DNA of 54,616 bases from Streptosporangiaceae bacterium (GTDB lineage Bacteria > Actinomycetota > Actinomycetes > Streptosporangiales > Streptosporangiaceae): the NCBI GenBank assembly GCA_025934375.1, contig JAICYD010000034.1:1-54616 (forward strand). The letters run 5' to 3'. Of this stretch, positions 41,101 to 47,482 are shown piece by piece. The notes below the pieces were generated by a model. It was given only the letters and a program-made list of their open reading frames with translations. It searched no databases and had not been told where the DNA came from. The first letter of the stretch is position 1; each line of letters begins with the position of its first letter. The translations under genes and the position numbers were made by a program.

Positions 41101-41686
41101 CCCGTCGCTCGCCGAACGCGAGCGCCTGACCGAACCGTGCGAACGCGCCCCGGCGCTCTATTTCCCCGACCCCGCGCGCCGCGCGCGCCAAGCCGGGCCC
41201 ATGCTGATGATGCTCGACCGGATTACCGGCTACTGGCCCGACGGCGGGGCCGCCGGCCTGGGACGGCTGCGCGCGGAGAAGGACCTCGACCCCGGCGAGT
41301 GGTTCTTCCGCGCGCACTTCTTCCAGGACCCGGTCATGCCCGGCTCCCTCGGCGTCGAGGCGATGTGCCAGCTGCTCCAGTGGTACCTGATCGAGCGCGG
41401 CGCGACGGACACCCAGGGGCCCCGGGACCTGGCCGCCACCCCCCGCATCGAGCCGATCATGACCGGCCAGCCGCTGACCTGGAAGTATCGCGGCCAGGTG
41501 CAGCCCACAGACGGCCACCTCACCGTCGGGCTAGAGATCACCGCGGCAGGCCACGACGATCGCGGCAGGTACGCGATCGCCGACGGCTGGCTGTGGGTGG
41601 ACGGCCGGCGCATCTACCGCGTGACCGGCCTCGGCACGCGGGCCGTGGCAGGCGGCCGGCCCCCGGCCGGAGCCGCCGGACCATGA
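35117..41686 (+). CDS. PUFA-synthase-like subunit KS-CLF-AT-DH-DH (fused PfaB/PfaC-like)
   Basis: About 2189 residues. KS (about 11-440): DAACASA cysteine near 194, ECHATGTPLGD and SNVGH histidines. A KS-like chain-length-factor domain (about 462-700) has CAEEAS where the cysteine motif would be, so it is non-condensing. The AT-like domain (about 865-1195) has GYSSGE, a variant of GHSxGE, and VAHAPEL. After a Pro/Ala-rich linker come four hot-dog folds forming two FabA-like dehydratases: the first half is degenerate (AWYLDPAGRMPAG) and pairs with GHFHNDPCMPG near 1657; the third (AWYFADNAEPTMP) pairs with AHFFQDPVMPG near 2065. Both catalytic histidines are kept. Such FabA-like pairs allow dehydration and isomerisation, placing non-conjugated or skipped double bonds. 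Its end overlaps the MFS start (ATGA). No phosphopantetheinyl transferase is in the window. Confidence 0.9.
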   Translation: MTAPDAHGFGPIAIVGRGCVLPGALSPGQFWDNIASGRVSLDAVRPEDWRLPPAGDGGGAASGSARLATAGLVRGFAEVFDPEGFAVDAGQVAAYDPALQWVLHAGRAALREAGDRARPARTGLILGNLGYPSRSLAAYAERIWLAGRPDLRAALPEVPSAADPRARFCPGMWAHTAANALGLHGGSLALDAACASALYAVKIACDRLHDGTADLMLAGAVSGCDGLIIDSGFEALGALSATGRSRPFQRGADGLVPAEGTALLALMRLRDAVAARAPVLGVVRGVGLSNDGRSGGFLAPAEEGQVRAMRAAYDQAGAGPDTVELLECHATGTPLGDAVEARSAARFFGGRDEPLPIGAVKSNVGHLLTASGAAGLLKLLSAIHEGTLPATADVADPIEELRDGPLRLLTASEPWPGRRRRAAISAFGFGGNNAHLIIEAFDGAPDTFSVAVPRYPERGAPAQAEIAIVAIGARVAGLGAGPLRDALLRGQAPDQPPPDIEVALDGLRYPPRDLGETLGQQVLVLEAAREAAAEIDLPPERTAVLVGLGCDPETTRVHARRRLGAWLPRLAAGPGAEAGNEFSPPLTAARVLGAMANITANRISGQLGLTGPGFAVCAEEASGIAALELAARALRAREADAALVGAVDLCDEPVHRAAVTELGLTADPADAAVVLVLKRLDDARRAGDRVIAVLDREPLDREPLDREPGAGATAGSVTGDLFGVSHAARGLLNVAVAGLALRHRARPLAGQRARPRLGAATADVITPVLGAPPARIRLRAADSAPWAPGPVPRLHVYSGATRSDVLAAIGSGQESDTGPARLAVLARDPAHLAGQLAAARAWLDGGALRPPGMAFREIPVSGETAFVYTKGSAFYPGMGADLALAFAPLADSIDEAALVSWIYEGRERPNDSLDQILAVGFIARLHTRISREVLGIEPQAAIGYSSGESAALVALGVWNDVTAMSADARASGLFTHDLGGELRAVRRFWARNGIAGQRWAGYILSADPELVRDMVAGERAVHLTAVCAPGTCVVAGEEQACAAFVERFDPASRIRIQYDLVAHAPELADVRDRWHALHRRPTTSVPGLRFYRGATGDWYHPTEQSAADAITEQMLSSVDFPTVIERAWQDGVRVFIEHGPAAQCTNWIRRILGDREHAAVALDTVRDQGLWSLSAAVAELAASGVAVRHDALAAYLATPAAGPTPGATISLPKRLPAPALEPAPALEPAARRHPASGPADPGPAAPGYTVMERAPDLAPGPGGREPLVADRPVPRPQPAAALAVPGIALAVPAWQAAITTAHEQYLDIQAAAHLRFLAGRAPAASLVAAGARQGWPAAGAVAPAALPAPAGAPVIAPVAARAVRSTMTGHPGPRFDRAQLEHLASGRVSDLFGPMFAVQDADVRQTRMPGPPLLLADRVTGIDAAKGSLGKGTIWTETDVPAGAWYLDPAGRMPAGLVVEAGQADLLLISWLGADLGNRGERVYRLLGSDVTFHAAPPGPGQTLTFEIRVVGYVVHGPVRLFFFEYDCHAGDTLVLTVRDGQAGFFNDDELASTGGVLWDAATVSPPAGAPLDPPAIRCTRTAFDSDAIHALAQGRPDACFGPGWEAARAHVRTPRTGSGRLRLLDEVPVFDSSGGPWGRGYLRAQSAISPGDWYFDGHFHNDPCMPGTLMSEGCLQAVSFYLTACGYTITRDGWRFEPVPGRPARMRCRGQVTPDSKQLTYEVFVREVSDGPLPTVIADVLVTVDGVKALHVADCAVRLAPDWPLEHWRHLGPPAVQRTAQPVPLQQLGGLAGHRDAGPLAEVSGMPLGYASLLACAWGKPTDGLGPMAEAFAGTRRGPRLPGPPYHFMSRIITVEGPYQGMAVGSAVTAEYDVPGEAWYFADNAEPTMPAAALMEIALQPCGWLGCYVGSPVQIDAELLFRNLDGDVRFLREVRPGTRRVRTRAELAGVSRAAGMIIETFRIECHADGEPLLAGTAVFGYFLTTAFEQQPGLPPSLAERERLTEPCERAPALYFPDPARRARQAGPMLMMLDRITGYWPDGGAAGLGRLRAEKDLDPGEWFFRAHFFQDPVMPGSLGVEAMCQLLQWYLIERGATDTQGPRDLAATPRIEPIMTGQPLTWKYRGQVQPTDGHLTVGLEITAAGHDDRGRYAIADGWLWVDGRRIYRVTGLGTRAVAGGRPPAGAAGP
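37196..37240 (+). repeat. In-frame 15-bp tandem repeat (LDREP) in the CLF domain
   Basis: Three 15-bp units of the form CTCGACCGGGAACCG encode LDREP-LDREP-LDREP in a loop of the chain-length-factor-like domain. Confidence 0.85.
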
Positions 41687-43272
41687 GCACGGTGACCAGC
41701 ACGCCAGCGCGCCGCCCGCTCGGCAGCAAGAACGCGGCGCTGGCCGCGCTGTGCCTGGGGGCGCTGATCCTCAACGTCGATACCACGATCGTGACCGTTG
41801 CCTTGCCTGACCTGGTGCGGCAGACCGGGGCGACGACCACCGACCTGCAGTGGGTGGTGGACGCCTACAGCCTGGCGTTCGGCGCGCTCGTCCTCGCGGC
41901 GGGCAGCCTCTCGGATCGCCTGGGCCGCAAGGGCATGCTGCTCGCCGGGATCGCGGTGTTCGGCGCGGCCAGCGTGGCCGGGTCACAGGCGGGCTCGGCG
42001 GCCGGGCTGATCGGCGCGCGGGCCGCGATGGGCGTGGGCGCGGCGATGATCTACCCGTCCACGCTGTCGCTGATCACCAGCGTGTTCACCGGCCGCCGTG
42101 AACGGGCCTGGGCGATCGGGCTATGGGGCGCCTGCGCCGGCACCGGGGTGACGGTCGGCCCGATCGCGGGCGGCTGGCTGCTTGAGCGCTTCTGGTGGGG
42201 CAGCATCTTCGCGGCGATGGCCCTGCTCGCCGCCGTGGTCGCGGTGGGCGTGGCGGCCGCCGTGCCCACCTCGCGCGATCCGGCCACGCCGCCGGTCGAC
42301 GGGCGCGGCCTGGTGCTGTCCGCCGCCGGGATGGGCGTGCTGGTATTCGGCGTGATCGAGGCGCCCGGCTGGGGCTGGGGCTCGGCCTCGACCGCCGCGG
42401 TCATCGCCGCTGGCGTCGCGGTGCTGGCCATCACGGCGGTCGCCGAGTCGCGGACGGCGCACCCGATGATCGACGTCAGCCTGTTTCGCAACCCTCGTTT
42501 CACCGCGGCCTGCGGCGCGGTGGCGATGGCGCTGTTCGCGCTGCTGGGCTTCATCTTCCTGATGACCCAGTACTTCCAGGTCGTGAAGTCCTACAGCCCG
42601 CTCAGCACCGGCGTGCGGTTGCTGCCGCTGGCCGCGGCGGTCATGGTGACCTCGGTAGCGGGCACCCGGCTGGCGGTGCGCGTCGGCAACAAGGTCATCA
42701 TCAGCACTGGCCTCGCGCTGTTCGGACTGGCGATGTTCTGGACATCGCGGGAATCGCAGGCCACCCCGTACGCCATCATGGTGGCCCAGGAGGTGATCCT
42801 CGGCGCCGGGCTCGGGCTGACGCAGGCGCCGACGGCGGACGAAGCGCTGAGCGCGGTCCCGGTGGAGAAGGCGGGCCTCGCCTCGGCCATCAACGGATCG
42901 ACCCGGCTGTTCGGCGCCACCCTGGGGGTCGCGGTCATTGGCAGCGTGGCTTCCTCGCTGTATGCCAGCAGGCTGCTGGAGACGCTGCCGCGGGGCTTGC
43001 CGGCCAGCGCCGTCGCCACCGCGAAGGGGTCGGTGGGCGGTGCCGCTCTCGCCGCGCAGCACCTGCACGCGGCCGGCGCGCACAGCGCGGCGCGCGGATT
43101 GGATGCCGCCGCCGTGGAGGCGTTCCTGCACGGCCTGGCCTACGGCTGCGCGGTCGCTGGCGGCGTGGCCGCGGTCGGCTTCGTGCTGGCGGTCGTCGCG
43201 CTGCCCGGCCGGCCGCGCGGATTTAACATCCGCGAAATAGATGAGTCTCACAGCCGAAATATTGGGCGTTGA
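41683..43272 (+). CDS. MFS transporter, DHA2-type (14 TM) exporter
   Basis: About 529 residues, strongly hydrophobic with about 14 predicted membrane segments. The DHA2 motif A is present between TM2 and TM3 (GSLSDRLGRKGMLLAG), and LNVDTTIVTVALPDL in TM1 is typical of drug:H+ antiporter 2 proteins. The ATG overlaps the synthase stop codon (ATGA), so it is translationally coupled to the PUFA-type operon. Export of the synthase product or self-protection is inferred from this coupling. Confidence 0.9.
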   Translation: MSTVTSTPARRPLGSKNAALAALCLGALILNVDTTIVTVALPDLVRQTGATTTDLQWVVDAYSLAFGALVLAAGSLSDRLGRKGMLLAGIAVFGAASVAGSQAGSAAGLIGARAAMGVGAAMIYPSTLSLITSVFTGRRERAWAIGLWGACAGTGVTVGPIAGGWLLERFWWGSIFAAMALLAAVVAVGVAAAVPTSRDPATPPVDGRGLVLSAAGMGVLVFGVIEAPGWGWGSASTAAVIAAGVAVLAITAVAESRTAHPMIDVSLFRNPRFTAACGAVAMALFALLGFIFLMTQYFQVVKSYSPLSTGVRLLPLAAAVMVTSVAGTRLAVRVGNKVIISTGLALFGLAMFWTSRESQATPYAIMVAQEVILGAGLGLTQAPTADEALSAVPVEKAGLASAINGSTRLFGATLGVAVIGSVASSLYASRLLETLPRGLPASAVATAKGSVGGAALAAQHLHAAGAHSAARGLDAAAVEAFLHGLAYGCAVAGGVAAVGFVLAVVALPGRPRGFNIREIDESHSRNIGR

Positions 43273-43335
43273 CCGTAACACGGGGACACAGACCTGGACG
43301 CGGGAGGTAAACGCGTGCGGCACAGCCACCACGGC

Positions 43336-43380
43336 CACGGCCGGGCACACCACGGCCGGGCACACCACGGCCGGGGGACG
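43336..43380. repeat. 15-bp tandem repeat upstream of amt
   Basis: Two perfect copies and one partial copy of CACGGCCGGGCACAC fill most of the short leader before the amt GTG start. It is non-coding in the genes called here, yet has the same 15-bp period as the in-gene repeats elsewhere in the window. Confidence 0.75.
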
Positions 43381-43385
43381 CGGAA

Positions 43386-44705
43386 GTGAACGCCGCCGAC
43401 ACCACGTGGGTGCTCGTCGGCTCCGCCCTGGTCATGTTCATGACCCCCGGCCTGGCGCTGTTCTACGGCGGCATGATCCGCGCCAAGAGCGTCCTCAACA
43501 CGATGGCGCTGACAGCGGCCTGCCTTGGCGTCATCTCGGTCATCTGGGTCGCGTTCGGCTTCTCCCTCGCCTTCGGCCCCGACCACTCCGGTGGCTTCAT
43601 CGGAGACCTCAGCCAGTCGGGCCTGCACGGCCTGGCCACGACCCTCACCGGGCCGCCCGGCCACCGTATCCCCGTCTTCGCCCTGGCGTCCTTTCAGCTC
43701 ATGTTCGCGATCATCACCGTCGCGCTGCTGGCCGGGGCGGTCGCCGAGCGCACCCGCTTCTGGCCCTTCCTCCTGTTCGCCGCGCTGTGGGTGACGGTCA
43801 TCTACATCCCCCTGGCCCACTGGGTCTTCGACCCGAGCGGCTGGTTCAGCGCCAAGCTGCACATCGACGACTTCGCCGGCGGCACCGCGGTCGAGACGGA
43901 CTCCGGCGCAGCCGCGCTGGCGCTCGCGGCGGTCGTCGGCAAGCGCCTTGGGTGGCCCAGGGAACAATCCCGCCCGCACAACCTGCCGATGGTGATGCTC
44001 GGCGCAGGCATCTTGTGGTTCGGCTGGTTCGGCTTCAACGCGGGATCGGCCCTCGCCGCCGACGGCCTCGCCGCCACCGCCTTCGTTAACACGATGCTCG
44101 CGGGGGGCACCGGCATGCTCGGCTGGCTCGTCGTCGAGCAAATGCGCGACGGCAAGCCCACCACCCTTGGCGCCGCCTCCGGCATGGTCGCCGGGCTGGT
44201 CGGCATCACCCCCGCGTGCGGCTTCGTTGAGCCGATCGCCGGCGCGGCGATCGGCCTGCTGGCCGGCGCCGCCTGCGCGCTCGCCGTCACGGTCAAGTAC
44301 CGCCTCGGCTATGACGATTCGCTGGACGTTGTCGCGGTGCACGGCGTCGGCGGCGTCATCGGCCTGCTCCTGACCGGCCTGCTCGCGGCCGGCGCGGTCA
44401 ACCCGGCGGGCGGCGACGGCTTGTTCTACGGCGGCGGCATCACGCTGCTCGGCCACCAGGCTCTCGCCGTCGTCGCCACGATCGCGTACTCGGCCATCGG
44501 CACCTTCGGCATTGCCTGGCTCGTCCAGAAGACGGTCGGGCTGCGGGCGGGCGAAGACGACGAGCGCATGGGGCTCGACGAAGCCCAGCACGCCGAGACC
44601 GCCTACGATCACGGTCGCCTCGGCCCGCACCTTTCCGCGCTGCACTCGGCCCCGCACCCAGACACGCCCCGGCGTGCGCAGGCATCAAGACCGTCAAACC
44701 CCTAG
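43386..44705 (+). CDS. Ammonium transporter family protein (Amt/Mep), twin-His variant
   Basis: About 439 residues with some 11 membrane segments. It begins with DTTWVLVGSALVMFMTPGLALFYGGM, the Amt N-terminal signature, and contains PHNLPMVMLGAGILWFGWFGFNAGS and the second pore histidine in VVAVHGVGG. The first pore histidine (H168 of E. coli AmtB, in DFAGGTVVH) is Glu here (DFAGGTAVE), while the Asp eight residues earlier is kept. That His-to-Glu change is known from fungal Mep1/Mep3-type proteins. It starts at GTG 43386. No glnK/glnB gene is adjacent. It follows the MFS gene in the same direction after a 113-nt gap with tandem repeats. Confidence 0.9.
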   Translation: MNAADTTWVLVGSALVMFMTPGLALFYGGMIRAKSVLNTMALTAACLGVISVIWVAFGFSLAFGPDHSGGFIGDLSQSGLHGLATTLTGPPGHRIPVFALASFQLMFAIITVALLAGAVAERTRFWPFLLFAALWVTVIYIPLAHWVFDPSGWFSAKLHIDDFAGGTAVETDSGAAALALAAVVGKRLGWPREQSRPHNLPMVMLGAGILWFGWFGFNAGSALAADGLAATAFVNTMLAGGTGMLGWLVVEQMRDGKPTTLGAASGMVAGLVGITPACGFVEPIAGAAIGLLAGAACALAVTVKYRLGYDDSLDVVAVHGVGGVIGLLLTGLLAAGAVNPAGGDGLFYGGGITLLGHQALAVVATIAYSAIGTFGIAWLVQKTVGLRAGEDDERMGLDEAQHAETAYDHGRLGPHLSALHSAPHPDTPRRAQASRPSNP

Positions 44706-44784
44706 CCCGAGCGCCCTCGGTGACGAGGTAGGAAGCTAATTATTGATAGGTGAGGATAGTCACTGGTGCGGCCCGGGGAGATAT

Positions 44785-44848
44785 GCCAGCCTTGGAGCTG
44801 GCAGGAAACTGCGACAATTAAATAGGCCTTACCCCGCCGAGGGGCGGG
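44785..44848. other. Two small hairpins in the amt 3' intergenic region
   Basis: GCCAGC-CTTGGA-GCTGGC (44785-44802) and CCCGCC-GAGG-GGCGGG (44833-44848) are perfect stems in the 225-bp spacer between the convergent amt and thioesterase genes. The second could be a terminator for amt; it has no long T tract. I recognise no known riboswitch or ncRNA family. Confidence 0.35.
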
Positions 44849-44881
44849 TTGAGCCAACTGCGAGTAGCTTCACAGCAGTAT

Positions 44882-44930
44882 GGACGTAAGGAAGCCGGTG
44901 AATAGCGCGAGTCCTGGCTTCCTTACGTCC
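44882..44930. terminator. 15-bp inverted repeat, bidirectional terminator
   Basis: A perfect 15-bp inverted repeat (GGACGTAAGGAAGCC at 44882-44896 and its complement at 44916-44930) with a 19-nt loop lies between the converging amt and thioesterase genes. It begins immediately after the thioesterase TAA stop on the minus strand. Position and symmetry fit a factor-independent terminator serving both directions, although T tracts are poor. Confidence 0.7.
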
Positions 44931-45719
44931 TTACCGTTCAGCCAGGTCCTCCCGGATCGCGTTCAGGACATCCGGTCGGCCGCCCTTGAGGTAGAAATGG
45001 TCCCCGCGAAACACGCGCACCGAGAACTCTCCGGTCGTTTCATTTCGCCATGCCAGCATCTCCCCGTACTGCACGGCCGGGTCGGAGGTGCTCGCGTAGG
45101 CCACAACCGGGCAGTCAAGGCGGCCGCCGGGAAGCGGCCGGTACGTCTCCACGAGCTCGTAATCCGCGCGCAACGTGGGGAGCAGCATGCTGAGCAGTTC
45201 GGGCTCGCTCAGCACCTGCGGCGGTATCCCGTTGAGCCGCGCGACTTCGCAGACGAACTCGTCATCGGGCAGCGCGGACAGCCGCCGATCGATACCGGGG
45301 AGCCCTGGCGCCCGGCGCCCCGACACGATCAGGCAGGCGGGACCCTCGCCGCGGGCGGCTGAGAGCCGGCGCGCCACCTCGTAGGCGACCGCTGCCCCCA
45401 TGCTGTGCCCGAAGAGCGCGTAGGGCCGGTCAAGGTGGAGTTCCAGGGCAGCGCAGAGCGGGTCCACGAGGTCCGCGATGTGCCGGAATGGCGGCTCCTC
45501 AAGGCGCCATTCCCGCCCGGGCAGCAGGACCCGGCGGACGGCGATCTCCGGCTGCAGGCAGGCGCTCCAGGGACGGAAGAAGGCCGGCCCGCCGCCGGCG
45601 TGCGAGAAACAGAACAGCAACCGGGACGCGCTGCAATCGGCGCCGTTCCCCTCATTGACGACCCAGGGGCCGGCCCGGCGGCCTCCGGGCTCCCGGTCGG
45701 CGCCGTCGTCCTTAGGCAT
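44931..45719 (-). CDS. Type II (editing) thioesterase
   Basis: A 262-residue alpha/beta hydrolase of the TEII family found with PKS/NRPS clusters. The nucleophile elbow is FGHSMG (Ser near 106), with the acid in STSDPAV and the catalytic His in GDHFYL. FCFSHAGGGPAFFRPW near the N-terminus is the family's oxyanion region. AAGGGAG lies about 5 nt before the ATG. It follows the MbtH-like gene by 66 nt in one direction, forming a two-gene unit. It would remove misprimed acyl groups from carrier proteins; whether it serves the PUFA-like synthase, the PKS or a distant NRPS is open. Confidence 0.9.
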   Translation of the reverse strand: MPKDDGADREPGGRRAGPWVVNEGNGADCSASRLLFCFSHAGGGPAFFRPWSACLQPEIAVRRVLLPGREWRLEEPPFRHIADLVDPLCAALELHLDRPYALFGHSMGAAVAYEVARRLSAARGEGPACLIVSGRRAPGLPGIDRRLSALPDDEFVCEVARLNGIPPQVLSEPELLSMLLPTLRADYELVETYRPLPGGRLDCPVVAYASTSDPAVQYGEMLAWRNETTGEFSVRVFRGDHFYLKGGRPDVLNAIREDLAER

Positions 45720-45785
45720 CAGCGTCTCCCTTCGCGGCTACGTCGCCGGCCCGGCCCGGAACGGGCCCGGGGCGGGCCGGCCACC

Positions 45786-45992
45786 TCACGACGATGTCTG
45801 GGCGTCCATCCGCTCGCGCAGGGTGCGCGGCCGCATATCCGTCCAGACCTCGTCCACGTATGCGGAGCACTCCTCCTGGGTTCCCTCCTTGCCTGCCGGG
45901 TGCCAGCCGGCCGGGACTTCCAGGTGGGCTGGCCAGAGCGAGTACTGGTCCTCGTCGTTGCGCAGTACCTGGTACCTCGCGTCGTCATCCAT
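45786..45992 (-). CDS. MbtH-like protein
   Basis: A 68-residue protein with the MbtH signature: NDEDQYSLWP, VPAGWHPAG, and C-terminal YVDEVWTDMRPRTLRERM. MbtH-like proteins bind and activate NRPS adenylation domains. GGAAGGAG lies 5-7 nt before the ATG. No adenylation or condensation domain was found anywhere in the window, so its client must lie outside it, or this is an orphan copy able to act in trans. Confidence 0.93.
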   Translation of the reverse strand: MDDDARYQVLRNDEDQYSLWPAHLEVPAGWHPAGKEGTQEECSAYVDEVWTDMRPRTLRERMDAQTSS

Positions 45993-46510
45993 TTCGTTCT
46001 CCTTCCGGGATAACTGCTAATTCGGATGTGACTGCGGTTCTAGGGAAGCCATTGGCGCAGGCAAGGACCGCGTCCTTTCCGGGGAAGAGGGGGTTGTCGT
46101 GCGGGAGGCGCCGAAGGGCAGCGGGGGAGTGCGGCAGCACCCGGGCGTGGCCGCGAACCGGCGGTCGGCCGCCAGCGCCACCACGTCCCGGTGCCGCACC
46201 ATTACCCCCTTCGGCGCCCGATCACTAAACGCCTCCGAAAGAGGACTTCCGGGCGCGGTCGGGAAGTCGTTAATAGTTGTTACCAGACTCGTTAACCAGG
46301 CAACGGCGTCGCGCCTATCGCCCAAGTGTCGGAGTCAATATTGTCAGAGCGTTACCTGCCCGCGATAGTGATCCGCATCACCAATGCACTGTGAGGTTTC
46401 TCATCAGTTTGCATAGTGGCTGCTCATGCGCATGCATGCCCTTGGCCCATGCTCGTCCCTGGCAAGGGCGAATTCCTTCGAGGGAGCATTGATCAAGGCC
46501 GGAAAAGCGC
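45993..46510. other. Intergenic region upstream of the mbtH-like/TEII unit
   Basis: About 520 bp between the mbtH-like gene and the LuxR-type regulator, both on the minus strand. It is noticeably AT-richer than the clusters, as expected for a control region. Short open frames exist on both strands, but none has a credible ribosome site plus recognisable protein. No clear promoter hexamers or repeats were identified. Confidence 0.5.
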
Positions 46511-47116
46511 CTAGAGCCAGCCTGCGCCTACAGCGATGCGAATCGCGTCAACCCGGTTGCGCGCGCCGGTTTTCCCTATTACCCGAGACATGTAGTTATG
46601 GACAGTTCCAACCGAAAGGTACAGTCTTTCGGCGATTTCCATGGCTGGCTCGCCTTGAGCGGCGAGGCGTAGCACGTCTACTTCTCGCGCGGTGAGCGGG
46701 CTAATCTGGCTGTTCAGGGTGAAGAATGCGAGATCCGGATCAAGCGCCTTCTTTCCCGCGGCGACCTGGCGGATTGCATCGGTGATCTTGCCGGGATCTG
46801 AATCTTTCACCACGAAGCCATCAGCGCACGCCGCGATCGCTTCGCGCAGCTCGCCGGGGCTGCGGGTGAGGGACATGATGATTGACGCGCACGCCGGAAC
46901 GGCCGCGCGCAACTCCCGGATGGTCGCAAATCCGTCACGGGCCGCCATGGCCCCGTCCACCACCGCGACGTCCGGCTGCAGCTGGCGCGCGGCGGGGAGG
47001 ACGAGCTCGGGGCGATCTACCTCCGCCACCACCTTGATGTCGGGTTCGCTGGCGAGAAGGACAAGTAGTCCCGCCCGCATCAGGGCGACGCTTTCCGCAA
47101 TCAGGGTCCGGATCAC
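46511..47116 (-). CDS. NarL/FixJ-family response regulator (DesR-like)
   Basis: A 201-residue protein with an N-terminal receiver domain and a C-terminal LuxR helix-turn-helix (about 138-201: LTAREVDVLRLAAQGEPAME, then VHNYMSRVIGKTGARNR). The phosphoacceptor is Asp54 in VVDGAM. The usual acidic pair near the N-terminus is reduced to one residue (AES), so phosphorylation control may be altered. It starts at GTG 47116 with AAGGAGGT 9 nt upstream. Its codon use is less GC-biased than its neighbours. No cognate kinase is adjacent on its strand; the kinase at 47.5 kb is paired with another regulator. It could control the adjacent mbtH/TEII unit. Confidence 0.88.
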   Translation of the reverse strand: MIRTLIAESVALMRAGLLVLLASEPDIKVVAEVDRPELVLPAARQLQPDVAVVDGAMAARDGFATIRELRAAVPACASIIMSLTRSPGELREAIAACADGFVVKDSDPGKITDAIRQVAAGKKALDPDLAFFTLNSQISPLTAREVDVLRLAAQGEPAMEIAERLYLSVGTVHNYMSRVIGKTGARNRVDAIRIAVGAGWL

Positions 47117-47482
47117 AACAAGCCAACCTCCTTCGTCGTTGAAGCTACGCCCCCCGGCTCTCCCTTATTCGGAACGCCTACTGCCCCTGTCGAAACCGGG
47201 TATGAGCTCAATTAGAAAATTCTAATGACCGAAACATCCACATCTGCGGCACTCCCGGCCCTCTGCGCAGGTAGCGGGATTCCTCTGCGCAGCATCTGCC
47301 AGGCGTTAATTAATGGCTTCTCATGACCTGGCTTCGGAAATCCCCCCACTCGCACCAGATCGGTAGCTCCAGTCCCTAGCCTCGCAAGAGTGACTGTGGC
47401 GTCAGGGTCATCACCCAGTGAGAGCAAGCCCCTTCAGTACGAAACCAGGTAGCCCTATACTTCCGGACATGGGGCGGGATCG
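47117..47482. promoter_or_regulatory. Divergent promoter region with AT-rich palindrome
   Basis: A 366-bp region between the minus-strand NarL-type regulator and the plus-strand kinase operon. It contains a perfect 16-bp palindrome, ATTAGAAAATTCTAAT, at 47211-47226, about 95 bp from the regulator start, a plausible operator. No protein-coding frame was accepted here. Confidence 0.45.

Noticed and set aside
38462..41518. Long minus-strand open frame of about 1000 codons opposite the KS-CLF-AT-DH-DH gene
   Set aside because: It is an antisense shadow of a gene with clear domains; its translation is Arg/Gly/Ala-rich and has no family motifs. GC-rich third positions create such frames.
46017..46325. 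Possible minus-strand 102-codon gene upstream of the mbtH-like gene
   Set aside because: No ribosome site or recognisable domain, and it occupies the expected promoter region; a faint resemblance to a P450 segment is too weak.
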